Counted from the first letter of the stretch, positions 1 to 8,828 are shown. The stretch is DNA of 64,000 nucleotides from Candidatus Dichloromethanomonas elyunquensis (GCA_001515265.1 LNDB01000002.1:1-64000); one strand, 5' to 3'. Notes: generated by a model from the sequence alone, not told the origin. Translations and numbers: made by a program.

Positions 1-108
1 ATAAGTAAAAAGACAGCTGACGGCCCCATAATGGAAAGGCTTACAGAGCTTGCACAAAAGAAAAGACGTTATGTAATAATAATTTTTTCTTCAAGTTTTC
101 TTGACTAA
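1..108 (+). CDS. possible 3' end of an unidentified CDS
   Basis: Frame 1 is open from the window edge to a TAA at 106-108 and encodes about 35 residues with a basic stretch (AQKKRRYV) and a hydrophobic end. The real start would lie outside the window. I recognise no family, and an open frame this short can arise by chance, so this is only a candidate partial gene. Confidence 0.25.
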   Translation: MSKKTADGPIMERLTELAQKKRRYVIIIFSSSFLD

Positions 109-220
109 AATTATTTTTATTGAACTGCTGGTTAAGATCCATTCCGTTCAACCGATTATTATATTTATTTACTTAGGACACTTATCCATATATACTAAAT
201 AACAAAGGGAGTGGATAATC

Positions 221-463
221 TTGGATAAACTAGACCAAATTCTTTTAGAACTAAAAGACATTAAAGATAACCAAGAAAAAATGCAGTTTAATATAACCGC
301 ACTAAAAAATGATAACGGAGAAATACGAAAAGAATTGTCTAAATTAGATCAAATCGTATTAAAGCAGGAAATGACTTGGCAAGCTGTACAAGAAATACGA
401 GACGAACTAACAGAAAACAGCGTCAAGATTAAGAGCATTGATAACAAAGTAAAGGCTTTATAA
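221..463 (+). CDS. small coiled-coil protein of unknown function
   Basis: An 80-residue, charged protein with regular hydrophobic spacing along its whole length (LDQILLELKDIK, then LSKLDQIVLKQE), as expected for a coiled coil. There is no signal peptide, membrane segment or cysteine. The start is a TTG preceded by GGGAGTGG. It stands alone, with no same-strand partner downstream before the convergent Rnf operon. Similar short coiled-coil proteins are common orphans in clostridia. I cannot assign a function. Confidence 0.6.
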   Translation: MDKLDQILLELKDIKDNQEKMQFNITALKNDNGEIRKELSKLDQIVLKQEMTWQAVQEIRDELTENSVKIKSIDNKVKAL

Positions 464-586
464 TTAAAGTCTTTATTTTGGTTTGGCTTTTTTCTTTGTC
501 ATAAAATTATATTTATCTCATTCAATCAAGCAAATCATGAAACCTTAGCATCCCCATCATACAAGATAGAACTCAGAAAAATAATA

Positions 587-600
587 CGAACAAACGTTCG
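587..600. promoter_or_regulatory. LexA (SOS) box-like palindrome
   Basis: The sequence CGAACAAACGTTCG has the form CGAAC-N4-GTTCG, which matches the known LexA/DinR operator of Firmicutes. No recognisable SOS gene follows on either strand: the coiled-coil gene ends 124 bp to the left and the convergent Rnf operon ends 90 bp to the right. It is either an orphan site or the promoter of an unseen small transcript. Confidence 0.45.
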
Positions 601-689
601 CATTATGATTATAGCCCGGCAAAGCGCTAATGACAAGATTTTTTGGATGGAAATATTAGTTAATAGTATGGAACAAGTCACGATAAAAA

Positions 690-1490
690 TTACTTAAACA
701 GAATCCTGCCGTAAAAAAATAATATACAAATTACGGAGATAACAATAGCAATTATTTCGTTTTTAGAAATAGTCAATATATATTGGCAGCCCTTATTTTT
801 GGACAACTCAACTCTCTCATATATTTCATCCGTCCGCTGCAGGGAATTGGCAATAAAAGTGACAAGAATATTGGATAGTTCTTTACTCTTGCTTTTTATA
901 CCAAGGTGATTATCTGTAAAAATATGACGAGCCTGTTCCAGATTATCATTCTTGAACCGACTCATCAAGCCGGTTAATTCACTTAAAATAAACACGATCA
1001 TATTCAAGTATTTGGCCGCTGGGATACCTGCTGAATTCAGTGGTGAAAAGACTTTATTAAGCATATCTATGATAGATTCTATAGGAGTTGTAGAAAGGTA
1101 AAGGTTGCCGATATACCATATAAAGAAAATTTTTACCATTTTTAAAATTGCGGTATCCAAATTGACAGTATTAAAATATGCTGCTCCAGAAAAAAGACGG
1201 CTTACCAAAAGGGATAACAACAATCCGACAAAATAAGGAAATACAATGATTATTGTATAAGAAATCAGATTTTTATAAACAAAACGAAGATTACTTTTTA
1301 ATAAAATGGTAATAAGCAGCAGAAAAATAAAAAAATAAACCAAATCCAAATGACTAATACAAAAGGAAGAAGTAACTGCCAGCAACAGAGCCAAAACAGC
1401 TTTTATTCCCGCATCGATTTTAACACTTTTTTCTTTTAAGCCGGTTGAATATTCCAGCAAAAAGTCCATCTCCCATAACCATGATGCCAA
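690..1490 (-). CDS. EcfT-like energy-coupling factor transmembrane protein
   Basis: A 266-residue membrane protein with about five to six hydrophobic segments and a charged cytoplasmic stretch near residues 170-235 that includes EQARHIFTDNHLG. The layout resembles the CbiQ/EcfT family, the T component that couples ATPases to a substrate-binding S component in ECF transporters. It is the last gene of the Rnf operon and starts just after the Gx-transporter stop. No ECF ATPase or S component is adjacent, so any partners must be elsewhere. The start may be TTG at 1490 or ATG at 1469 (MDFLLEYSTG). Its place after apbE suggests flavin supply, by analogy with FmnA of Listeria; that is an inference. 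Confidence 0.6.
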   Translation of the reverse strand: MASWLWEMDFLLEYSTGLKEKSVKIDAGIKAVLALLLAVTSSFCISHLDLVYFFIFLLLITILLKSNLRFVYKNLISYTIIIVFPYFVGLLLSLLVSRLFSGAAYFNTVNLDTAILKMVKIFFIWYIGNLYLSTTPIESIIDMLNKVFSPLNSAGIPAAKYLNMIVFILSELTGLMSRFKNDNLEQARHIFTDNHLGIKSKSKELSNILVTFIANSLQRTDEIYERVELSKNKGCQYILTISKNEIIAIVISVICILFFYGRILFK

Positions 1491-1491
1491 T

Positions 1492-2001
1492 TCAAGGAAA
1501 AATACCTCTTTTATTTATCTCTTGAACTGTCAGCTGGCTGATAGTTCCGGTAATTAAACCCGTTACTACGGCAAAGATCAGCAGCATGGGAAGATAGTAC
1601 AACATAACGGCTTCCCTTAAAATTAAAGAAGCCATTGTCACCTGAGCTGTATTGTGAGCAACGGCGCCAATAACGCTGATCCCCTTGATACTGAACAAAT
1701 GCGGCAATTTCGTGTAAACCAGCCACATGATAAGAGCGCTTAAAATCCCCCCTGCCAGGCTGAAGGGCAACACTGTAATTCCTTTGCTCAACAGAGCGAC
1801 AATTATGCACCGTAGAATTACAATAATCAATGTGTCTTTTAGGTCTAAAAAGGCAATCGCGAGGATGGTGATAATATTAGCCAGGCCTAGCTTGACTCCC
1901 GGCACCGGAATGGGTACGGGAACAACCATTTCTAAAAGGGAAATCAAGATTGCATTGCAAATTAAAATTATGATAACCGCATCGCGTTTATTCCGATTCA
2001 C
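1492..2001 (-). CDS. Gx transporter family / heptaprenyl diphosphate synthase component I-like membrane protein
   Basis: A 169-residue, very hydrophobic protein with about five membrane segments and a Pro/Gly-rich first loop (VPVPIPVPGVKLGLAN). This matches the Gx transporter family (PF07456, historically called heptaprenyl diphosphate synthase component I). The GTG start has an AAGGAG site five bases upstream. Related proteins follow NusG domain II proteins in clostridial Rnf operons and in Firmicute extracellular electron transfer loci (EetB). The actual transport or lipid function is unknown. Despite the old family name it has no prenyl synthase motifs. Confidence 0.75.
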   Translation of the reverse strand: MNRNKRDAVIIILICNAILISLLEMVVPVPIPVPGVKLGLANIITILAIAFLDLKDTLIIVILRCIIVALLSKGITVLPFSLAGGILSALIMWLVYTKLPHLFSIKGISVIGAVAHNTAQVTMASLILREAVMLYYLPMLLIFAVVTGLITGTISQLTVQEINKRGIFP

Positions 2002-2013
2002 GTTTTCTCCTTG

Positions 2014-2400
2014 CTAATAAGAAACAGTATCCATTTTTTGATTTTGTCCCACTACTGAAATCACAACTTTAGACGGAATACAAACCGCTCTGTCACCAGC
2101 TTTAGTCAGCCAACCTGTTTTTACACAAATTTTATTGGGACAATCTGATTCTGAAAATCTAATTCGCCCCTTTTCGGCCAGGATTACCTGGTGCAGAGGT
2201 TGGTTTATATCGATAGATTCTGCGGCTTGAAGATTATTAAGATTAATTTGTTTAAGCAGCTTCCCGTTCTGGGTAATGACAGCAGTAAGCTGCTGGTCAC
2301 GCCCAACTCCAAAAGATCTCCAGCCTATAAAAAAAACTGCAATTATTAAGATGCTAACAATGAGTATTTTATCCCCCGTTTTGAACATAGGTATATTCAT
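2014..2400 (-). CDS. NusG domain II-containing exported or membrane-anchored protein
   Basis: A 128-residue protein with one N-terminal hydrophobic segment (residues about 12-28) and a small beta-rich domain holding the conserved CPNKICVKTGW motif of NusG domain II proteins (PF07009). The domain should face the outside. The ATG has GGAGG nine bases upstream, inside the end of apbE, which it overlaps by 32 bp, so the two are probably translationally coupled. Such proteins (EetA-like) accompany ApbE in Rnf and flavin-based electron transfer loci. The two cysteines could bind a cofactor or form a disulphide. Confidence 0.75.
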   Translation of the reverse strand: MNIPMFKTGDKILIVSILIIAVFFIGWRSFGVGRDQQLTAVITQNGKLLKQINLNNLQAAESIDINQPLHQVILAEKGRIRFSESDCPNKICVKTGWLTKAGDRAVCIPSKVVISVVGQNQKMDTVSY

Positions 2401-3409
2401 GACTTGCGTCCTCCAAACGGAACTTATCTTCCAGTCCAGGTGTCACAAATATCTTCTTATCAGCGGTTATAAAAATAGCCTCGGCCTTGCCGTAATTCTT
2501 TACCAATTCCATTCCTTTGTCAAGGCCTAAAACAATAGCTTTAGCCAGTCCATCGGCGTCAGCTGAGGAGGAAGCGATAATGGTCACACTCATCAATCCG
2601 CTGTCGATAGGATAACCCGTCCGCGGATCAATAATATGGCAGTAGCGTTTGCCGTCTTCTATAAAATAGCGTTGATAGTCGCCGGAAGTAACCACAGCCT
2701 TATCGGTTACCTCAACCACTCCGACTATATCACTTGTCTCACTCCGGGGATTTTGGATGCCGATTTTCCACGGGCTGCCATCGGGCTTGCTACCCAGTAC
2801 GACAACATTCCCCCCCAGGTTGGCAACGGCGGAAGTAATTCCGTTCTTCTTATATATGTCGGTCACTATATCGCCGATATATCCTTTGGCAATTCCACCC
2901 AGGTCGACCATTTGGCCTTTCTTTTGCAAAGCAGCCGAATTGGTTGCTTGATCAATGATAATGTCCTTATAGTTTACCAGAGAAACCAGCTGTTTAACAA
3001 CATTGTCGGCTGGCAGCCGGGGATGATCGGTACCGATACCCCAGGCTTTTACCAGCGGGGCTACAGTAATATCAAAGGCAGCCCCGCTGCTTAAATCGGA
3101 AATCTTCCGGGCCTCGTTTAATATGGTTATGGTTTCCGGTTTTAATTCAACATATCCAAGACCTGCGTGATCATTAAGTTTATTGATATCTCCACCCGGA
3201 CTGTTAATAGTCCACAAAGCATCGAGTTCTTTTATTTTGGCGAATACTTCAACCGAGGCTTTTTGGGCATTTGCTCCATATACGTCCTGGTCAATAATAG
3301 TTCCCAATGCAAAATCCTCTGATTTTACTGGTTGCGGCAGCTTATTATTACAAGCTGCGGAAAGAACAGATAGACATAAAATCAACAGCATGCAAATATA
3401 CTTTTTCAT
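2369..3409 (-). CDS. apbE: FAD:protein FMN transferase (ApbE), lipoprotein
   Basis: ApbE moves FMN from FAD to a Thr/Ser of target proteins outside the membrane. The 346-residue sequence begins with a lipoprotein signal ending in LSAAC, followed by typical ApbE blocks (VDLGGIAKGYIGD near residue 168, ANLGGNVVVLGSKPDG near 196, HIIDPRTGYP near 259 and SADADGLAKA near 283). It lies directly downstream of rnfB and upstream of the NusG II gene. Its likely substrates are RnfG and RnfD, both of which carry flavinylation-type motifs in this operon. Confidence 0.95.
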   Translation of the reverse strand: MKKYICMLLILCLSVLSAACNNKLPQPVKSEDFALGTIIDQDVYGANAQKASVEVFAKIKELDALWTINSPGGDINKLNDHAGLGYVELKPETITILNEARKISDLSSGAAFDITVAPLVKAWGIGTDHPRLPADNVVKQLVSLVNYKDIIIDQATNSAALQKKGQMVDLGGIAKGYIGDIVTDIYKKNGITSAVANLGGNVVVLGSKPDGSPWKIGIQNPRSETSDIVGVVEVTDKAVVTSGDYQRYFIEDGKRYCHIIDPRTGYPIDSGLMSVTIIASSSADADGLAKAIVLGLDKGMELVKNYGKAEAIFITADKKIFVTPGLEDKFRLEDASHEYTYVQNGG

Positions 3410-3458
3410 ATCAGTTCCTCATGCTTCATGGTTATCAATAACCTCTGGAGTTTACCAT

Positions 3459-4292
3459 TTATACCGCATTTTTTATTTCCGGCAGTGAAATTTTGTAGGT
3501 TCTTATGACTTTACTGGGACATTTCTCCAGACAAACCGAATTATCACATTTATCCATACAGATACTTGAATCGATAACCGCCAGATTATCCTTCATTATG
3601 ATCGCACTATAAGGACACTGCTTAACACAAACACCACAGCCAATGCAGCCGACCTTACAGATCTTGCGTACCACTGCTCCCGTGTCCAGCGAATTGCAAT
3701 GAACAGACACATGGGACCCGGCTGGTATCATCGCAATGACTTTTTTGGGGCAGGCTGTTGCGCATTTACCGCAGCCGGTGCATTTTTCTTCATCAACTTC
3801 CGGCAATCCGTTCTCATTGATCTGAAGAGCATCAAACACACACTGCTTCACACATGTTCCCAGGCCAATGCAGCCATATTTACATTCTTTGGGCCCGCCC
3901 TGGCACAAGGTAGCTGCTAAACAGTCATTAATTCCGGAATAATCATACTTGTTGTTTCCCACGGCAGGCTGACAACATTTGATGAAGGCATACTGTGGCT
4001 CAATCTCGGCGGCAGCTTTACCGGTCAATTTGGCCACCTGTTCAGACACAGCTTTTTTACCGGGAATACATAAACTGGGGGAAACATCCTTATCCAATAC
4101 CACAGCCTCAGCATAGGCCTGGCAGCCTGCATAACCACAGGCTCCGCACTGCCCTTTGGGTAGTACATCTTCCACAACGTGAATCAAGGGGTTCATTTCT
4201 ACAGCCAGTTTTTTATTGGCAAATGCCAAAACCAGGCCGAAAAACAGCCCCACCAGAGCCATAACGCCAATTATTGCAATAACAATAACCAT
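3459..4292 (-). CDS. rnfB: ion-translocating Rnf complex subunit B
   Basis: RnfB is the ferredoxin-oxidising iron-sulfur subunit of the Rnf complex. The 277-residue protein has an N-terminal membrane helix, then a CGACGYAGCQAYAEA Fe-S domain, a cysteine-rich middle, and several CxxCxxCxxxCP ferredoxin motifs (for example CTGCGKCATACP and CIGCGVCVKQCP). A further Cys group near the C-terminus (CMDKCDNSVCLEKCP) suggests an additional cluster. AAGGAGG lies 11 bases before the ATG. It is the last core Rnf subunit of the operon and is followed by apbE. Confidence 0.95.
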   Translation of the reverse strand: MVIVIAIIGVMALVGLFFGLVLAFANKKLAVEMNPLIHVVEDVLPKGQCGACGYAGCQAYAEAVVLDKDVSPSLCIPGKKAVSEQVAKLTGKAAAEIEPQYAFIKCCQPAVGNNKYDYSGINDCLAATLCQGGPKECKYGCIGLGTCVKQCVFDALQINENGLPEVDEEKCTGCGKCATACPKKVIAMIPAGSHVSVHCNSLDTGAVVRKICKVGCIGCGVCVKQCPYSAIIMKDNLAVIDSSICMDKCDNSVCLEKCPSKVIRTYKISLPEIKNAV

Positions 4293-4309
4293 GTTTTATC
4301 ATGCCTCCT

Positions 4310-4891
4310 TTATAGCTTGATCATTCCGGAAAAACCGAAGAATGATAAGGCAAGGCACCCAGCGAGAATAAAAGCTACTCCCAAACCTTCAAGTGATTTC
4401 GGTACATCCGCCAATCTTAACTTCTCTCGCAGGCTTGCCATCAGTATAATTGCCAGAGCAAATCCTACCCCGGAACCGATTGCGTTGACCAAACTTTTCA
4501 CAAAGGAGAAATTGGATTCCACATTGATCAGAGGAACACCCAATACCACACAGTTGGTAGCGATCAACAGGAGGTAAATTCCCCACATTTTGTGCAGAGC
4601 CGGGGTGAATTTTTTAACCACCATTTCTAAAAGCTGAACGAAGCTGGCGATTAGCAAAACAAATACGATCGTAGTCAAAAACATTAGATGTAAAGGTACC
4701 AGAATAAAATTGTAGACTGCCCAGGCAAACATAGAACTTACGGTAATAACAGCGGTTACCGCCATTCCCATTCCCACTGAAGCGTTGAGGTTTTTGGAAA
4801 CTCCAAAGAAAATACATAAACCAAGGAACCTTGTCAATACGAAGTTATTAACTACGACTGCACTCATAAAAAGGAGAAAATAATCGGTCAT
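4310..4891 (-). CDS. rnfA: ion-translocating Rnf complex subunit A
   Basis: A 193-residue integral membrane protein with six predicted helices and the family signature NNFVLTRFLGLCIFFGVSKN near the start. RnfA pairs with RnfE in the membrane core, where a buried 2Fe-2S cluster between the homologous subunits is known in the family; the early Cys in FLGLCIFFG fits this. The start codon overlaps the rnfE stop by four bases (ATGA), indicating translational coupling. Confidence 0.95.
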   Translation of the reverse strand: MTDYFLLFMSAVVVNNFVLTRFLGLCIFFGVSKNLNASVGMGMAVTAVITVSSMFAWAVYNFILVPLHLMFLTTIVFVLLIASFVQLLEMVVKKFTPALHKMWGIYLLLIATNCVVLGVPLINVESNFSFVKSLVNAIGSGVGFALAIILMASLREKLRLADVPKSLEGLGVAFILAGCLALSFFGFSGMIKL

Positions 4892-5514
4892 ACTGTCTCA
4901 CCTCTTTTTGTTTTGACTCTTTCTATATAGTTATTTAAGATTTTGAAGCCTGCCACCAAATAGCCTATCAGGATAAAGGCACCTGGAGCCAGGATCATAA
5001 TCAGAGCCGGCTGGTAGGAACTCCACATGACGCGGTAGCCTAAAAGGGTTCCATTACCCAGCACTTCCCTTATAGCTCCAATAATTAGCATGGCTAGAGT
5101 AAAACCGCAGCCCATTCCGAACCCGTCTACAAATGAAGGCAGCGGTTTATTTTTAGATGCAAAGACCTCGGCCCGGGCCAGGATAATTGCAAATACTACA
5201 ATTAGAGATAAATATATTCCCAAAGATTTATAAAGCAATGGGGAAAATGCCTGTAGTAATAACTCGACTACCGTTACAATCGTAGCGATAGATGTTATAT
5301 ATATGGGCACGCGAACCTTGGGGTTTACAAAATTGCGAACGATCGATACCACTAGATTGTTCATGGATATAACAAAGGTTACAGAAAGACCCATGGCTAG
5401 AGCATTCACCACGGAAGTCGTTACCGCCAGTGCCGGGCAAAGGCTTAAAGCCAATACAAAGATAGGATTTTCAACAACCAGACCCTTGGAAAAGATTTTC
5501 CACAATCCTTTCAT
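4888..5514 (-). CDS. rnfE: ion-translocating Rnf complex subunit E
   Basis: A 208-residue membrane protein homologous to RnfA. It has the typical N-terminus FSKGLVVENPIFVLALSLCP and the VDGFGMGCGFTLAMLIIGAIRE block. With RnfA it forms the ion-conducting membrane core that couples ferredoxin:NAD+ electron transfer to Na+ or H+ movement. It sits between rnfG and rnfA, overlapping rnfA by four bases. Which ion is used cannot be read from the sequence. Confidence 0.95.
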   Translation of the reverse strand: MKGLWKIFSKGLVVENPIFVLALSLCPALAVTTSVVNALAMGLSVTFVISMNNLVVSIVRNFVNPKVRVPIYITSIATIVTVVELLLQAFSPLLYKSLGIYLSLIVVFAIILARAEVFASKNKPLPSFVDGFGMGCGFTLAMLIIGAIREVLGNGTLLGYRVMWSSYQPALIMILAPGAFILIGYLVAGFKILNNYIERVKTKRGETV

Positions 5515-5515
5515 A

Positions 5516-6079
5516 TCATTTACCTCCTTTCAAATGAGCACTTACTTCATCGATGGCATTTTTTACCGCTAGGGTAACCGCCCGGGAAGTTATGGTCGCG
5601 CCACTTATCGCCTGAATATCGTCTTTATTACTGGGGTCCTTGGTAACGATTAGATGATCGGAGGATTTCCCGGCGAATTGTTCGCCAAAAGGCGCTTTAC
5701 CGGCTTTATCCCCGAGGCCGGGCGTTTCTTTGGCGTCCAAAATGGTGTATTTAATCACTTTATTATCCGGGCCAACCGCTACTAAAAGCTTGATGGTACC
5801 CCCATAACCTTTGCTCTCGGAAGGAACAAGATAGGCAATCACTTTACCATCCTTGCTGGCTGTATACCAGCCGGTCTTACCCTCCACCGAAGCGTACTGG
5901 TCAGCTACGGTAACTAAGCTTTTAAGGGCTAAGTTATTTAATTCTGCCTCTTTTTGTTTAGCGATATCAGAAGTCAGAAAGTAAACGATAGCAATGATAA
6001 TTCCAGAAATAATACAGGCCCCCGCAAGGTTTAGTGAAATCTTGAATATGCTGTTATTTTCCTGACTATGTTCAGTCAT
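5516..6079 (-). CDS. rnfG: ion-translocating Rnf complex subunit G, FMN-binding
   Basis: A 187-residue protein with one N-terminal membrane helix (about residues 12-33) and an outward FMN-binding domain. The motif SGATITSRAV near residue 160 is the conserved site where ApbE attaches FMN to a Thr. Other family blocks are present (KGYGGTIKLLVAVG and ETPGLGDKA). It carries electrons along the outer face between Rnf subunits. The apbE gene four cistrons downstream should encode its modifying enzyme. Confidence 0.95.
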   Translation of the reverse strand: MTEHSQENNSIFKISLNLAGACIISGIIIAIVYFLTSDIAKQKEAELNNLALKSLVTVADQYASVEGKTGWYTASKDGKVIAYLVPSESKGYGGTIKLLVAVGPDNKVIKYTILDAKETPGLGDKAGKAPFGEQFAGKSSDHLIVTKDPSNKDDIQAISGATITSRAVTLAVKNAIDEVSAHLKGGK

Positions 6080-6088
6080 TGCTAAATC

Positions 6089-7087
6089 TCACTTCCTTCC
6101 CCCATATATTTCAGGCTGTGTATAACGATCAATCAACGGGGTTATACAGTTCATTAATAGTATTGAGTAGCATACGCCTTCCGGATAACCTCCGGCCAGC
6201 CTGATGAGTACCGTTATTGCTCCGGCTCCGGCAGCAAATATCAGCCTGCCTTTCCGGGTGATAGGGGATGTAACCATATCCGTAGCCATAAAGAAGGCTC
6301 CTATAATAAGACCGCCGGCCATCATATGAAAAATCGGGTCTCCGGTCATAAACCCATGGGGTCCAAAGATCAAGGTTAGAATACCGACGGTGCCGATCAT
6401 CGTTAAAGGAAGCACCCAGTCGATAATGCCTTTACAGATAAGATAAAGCCCGCCCAGAGAGAGCAGTAGTACCGAGGTCTCACCGATGGATCCGTTTCTG
6501 AAACCAAAAAACAGCGCTTTATACATCTCGGACCGGCTTCCGAAAGTATGAATAAGTACATCATATCCCTGCAACTTTAATATATTCAAAGGTGTAGCGC
6601 TGGTAGTAGTATCAACAGCGGCAGTCATCTTTGTCCAGGTTGTCAATAACACCGGCCAGGAAACCATCAGCGCTGCCCTGCCGATATGTGCAGGGTTGAA
6701 TATGTTATAGCCCAGTCCTCCCATTGAGTGTTTGGCTACAACTATGGCGATAAACGATCCCACGATTGGGACAAATAAGGGTACCGCCGGAGGCAGGCAC
6801 ATCGCCAGGAGCAGCCCGCATAGAAATGCACTGCCATCGCTTACGGTAATCGGTTTTTTTAATATCTTTTGAGTAAGCGCTTCAAAAACAACCGCTGACA
6901 GGCTGCCTGCCAGCAAGGTTTGCAAAGCCGGCAGGCCGAAATGGTAAACGGCAAAGACCACGGCCGGCAAAAGGGTAAGGTTAACTGTCCACATTATTTT
7001 TTTTATGGAAGTATTCGCAAACATATGCGGTGAAGACGAAACGATCAATTTACTGACCTGCTCATGATATTCAATTTCTGCACTCAT
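6089..7087 (-). CDS. rnfD: ion-translocating Rnf complex subunit D
   Basis: A 332-residue polytopic membrane protein with about eight to nine helices. The block GGLGYNIFNPAHIGRAALMVSWP is diagnostic for RnfD/NqrB. The TTTSATPL segment near residue 165 corresponds to the covalent FMN attachment motif of the family. The conserved C-terminal part (ATDMVTSPIT and GGYPEGVCYSILLMN) is intact. It follows rnfC directly. Confidence 0.95.
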   Translation of the reverse strand: MSAEIEYHEQVSKLIVSSSPHMFANTSIKKIMWTVNLTLLPAVVFAVYHFGLPALQTLLAGSLSAVVFEALTQKILKKPITVSDGSAFLCGLLLAMCLPPAVPLFVPIVGSFIAIVVAKHSMGGLGYNIFNPAHIGRAALMVSWPVLLTTWTKMTAAVDTTTSATPLNILKLQGYDVLIHTFGSRSEMYKALFFGFRNGSIGETSVLLLSLGGLYLICKGIIDWVLPLTMIGTVGILTLIFGPHGFMTGDPIFHMMAGGLIIGAFFMATDMVTSPITRKGRLIFAAGAGAITVLIRLAGGYPEGVCYSILLMNCITPLIDRYTQPEIYGGRK

Positions 7088-8404
7088 TTACTGACCTCCC
7101 TTTTGGGCTGACAATTTTTTCGAATACCGGATGTAATGTACGATTCTGCGTTTGGCTGGACATACATAAGCACAACAACCGCATTCCATGCAGTCCAGCA
7201 AGTGATATTCGTTTAATGCTTCCTCTGCAAAAGACCGTTCGCCAAGAATGCTTAGCATACTTGGATTAAGCCCCATGGGGCAGGCTTTCAGGCATTGACC
7301 GCAACGGATACACGGCGACTGAGGGCCGCATTGAATCTCTTCCTTTGTGAAAGCCAGTATTCCATTCGTCCCTTTTATTATTGGAACATCAGTCGTATAC
7401 TGTGTTACTCCCATAAAAGGACCGCCCATTATAATCTTCTCCGGGGTTACTTTAAAACCGCCGCACTGTTCGACAGCATGGGCAAAGCTGGTACCAATTC
7501 TTAATTTAAGGTTTTTCGGTTCAGCAATGGCGCTGCCGCTCACCGTTACTATTCTCTCGACAAGAGGGATGCCATTTCTAACAGCATCACATACAGCAAC
7601 TGCTGTCGCCACATTTTGAACCACTACCCCGATGCTCATAGGCAATTTTCCCGAAGGGACTTCCCGATTAAGAATAGTCCTAATCAATATTTTTTCTGCG
7701 CCGTGAGGATACCTGGTAGGAATCGCCATCACTTTGACATTTGTTCCAGCGAGCGCTTTATCCATGACTTTTATTGCATTCGTTTTATTGTCTTCAATAC
7801 CCAGTATAACGTTTTCCAATCCCAGGACTTTTTTTAGAATTAAAATCCCTACCGCTATACGTTCTGAGTGTTCCAGCATCATACGATGATCTGCCGTCAA
7901 AAACGGTTCGCACTCTGCTCCATTAATGATAAGAGTATCTATCTTATTATCTTTGGGCGGGCTCAGTTTCACATTCGACGGGAAAGTAGCTCCACCCATC
8001 CCAACGATACCGGCATCCTTAATAATTTGGATAATTTCAGCATTGTCCAGGTTCTGCCAATCCCGCTCAGTTAAAACATCTTCTGCCCATTCATCCAATC
8101 CGTCATTTTCAATGGTAATGGCCAGACATGTGCCCATTATGGGGTGCGGCCGTTCGGAAACCTCCGCCACTTTTCCAGAAAGAGTAGCGTGGATGTTACT
8201 GGATACAGGGCCGCTGCCTTCAGCAATTAGCTGACCTTTTTTAACCACATCGCCTTTTTTGATTATTGGTCTACTTGGAGTACCAATATGCTGACTGACC
8301 GGAAGAATCACTTTAAGCGGCAAGGCATTGCTTTCAATGGTTTTCTCTTCAGTAGGTGTTTTGTGAGTTTCCGGATGGATACCCCACTTGAGTTTACCAA
8401 GCAT
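7088..8404 (-). CDS. rnfC: ion-translocating Rnf complex subunit C
   Basis: RnfC is the peripheral NADH/FMN and Fe-S subunit. The 438 residues contain an N-terminal barrel-sandwich domain, the nucleotide-binding block GMGGATFPSNVKL near residue 135, and two C-terminal 4Fe-4S motifs (CIRCGQCLKACPMGL and CMECGCCAYVCPAKR). Length and motifs are those of clostridial RnfC, without the long C-terminal repeats of proteobacterial forms. The start overlaps the end of the RseC-like gene by 11 bases, so it is translated as part of the same operon. Confidence 0.95.
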   Translation of the reverse strand: MLGKLKWGIHPETHKTPTEEKTIESNALPLKVILPVSQHIGTPSRPIIKKGDVVKKGQLIAEGSGPVSSNIHATLSGKVAEVSERPHPIMGTCLAITIENDGLDEWAEDVLTERDWQNLDNAEIIQIIKDAGIVGMGGATFPSNVKLSPPKDNKIDTLIINGAECEPFLTADHRMMLEHSERIAVGILILKKVLGLENVILGIEDNKTNAIKVMDKALAGTNVKVMAIPTRYPHGAEKILIRTILNREVPSGKLPMSIGVVVQNVATAVAVCDAVRNGIPLVERIVTVSGSAIAEPKNLKLRIGTSFAHAVEQCGGFKVTPEKIIMGGPFMGVTQYTTDVPIIKGTNGILAFTKEEIQCGPQSPCIRCGQCLKACPMGLNPSMLSILGERSFAEEALNEYHLLDCMECGCCAYVCPAKRRIVHYIRYSKKLSAQKGGQ

Positions 8405-8828
8405 TCGGACCTCTCCTCCGTTCTAAATTTTTGCTTACGATTATCGGCTTCTCCGATTGCAATGATTTATCCTGACGCCTGACGGTATCAATTGCAGGCA
8501 GCCCAAAAATTAGTCCGCCCGATATCATCAGGATTTTTACTGAAATCATTAATCGCGAAGATAGATAATAACCCAGAAATATGCCTAACCCAATAGCTAG
8601 CATTGGTAAAAGGAAAATCGTGAATGCAGCCAAGAGCATATTGGTTTCCTTTGTTTCAATGAAAACCTGTTCCCCTATACTGGCTCCAACCTTGTCGGTG
8701 ACGTCAAGAATCATTGCATTACTGCCCGGACACATGCCACAATTTTCGCAATCACCGTGTATGCTGCACCTTACTTTGGCAGTTTCGCCGTTAGATTCAA
8801 TTACAACCCCTTCAAATAATTTTTTCAT
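8394..8828 (-). CDS. SoxR-reducing system / RseC-MucC family protein, first gene of the Rnf operon
   Basis: A 144-residue protein with a cysteine cluster near residues 22-35 (CSIHGDCENCGMCPG) followed by two membrane helices, as in the RseC/MucC family (PF04246). Members are often found with Rnf genes and are linked to SoxR reduction in enterobacteria. The exact role in Firmicutes is not established; Fe-S assembly or electron transfer for Rnf is a reasonable guess. It leads the minus-strand operon, and the 131 bp upstream should contain the promoter. Confidence 0.85.
   Translation of the reverse strand: MKKLFEGVVIESNGETAKVRCSIHGDCENCGMCPGSNAMILDVTDKVGASIGEQVFIETKETNMLLAAFTIFLLPMLAIGLGIFLGYYLSSRLMISVKILMISGGLIFGLPAIDTVRRQDKSLQSEKPIIVSKNLERRRGPNAW

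Noticed and set aside
1511-2017. ORFs 1511-1810 (-) and 1727-2017 (+)
   Set aside because: They overlap the well-supported Gx-family membrane gene in other frames and have no family features; they are shadows.
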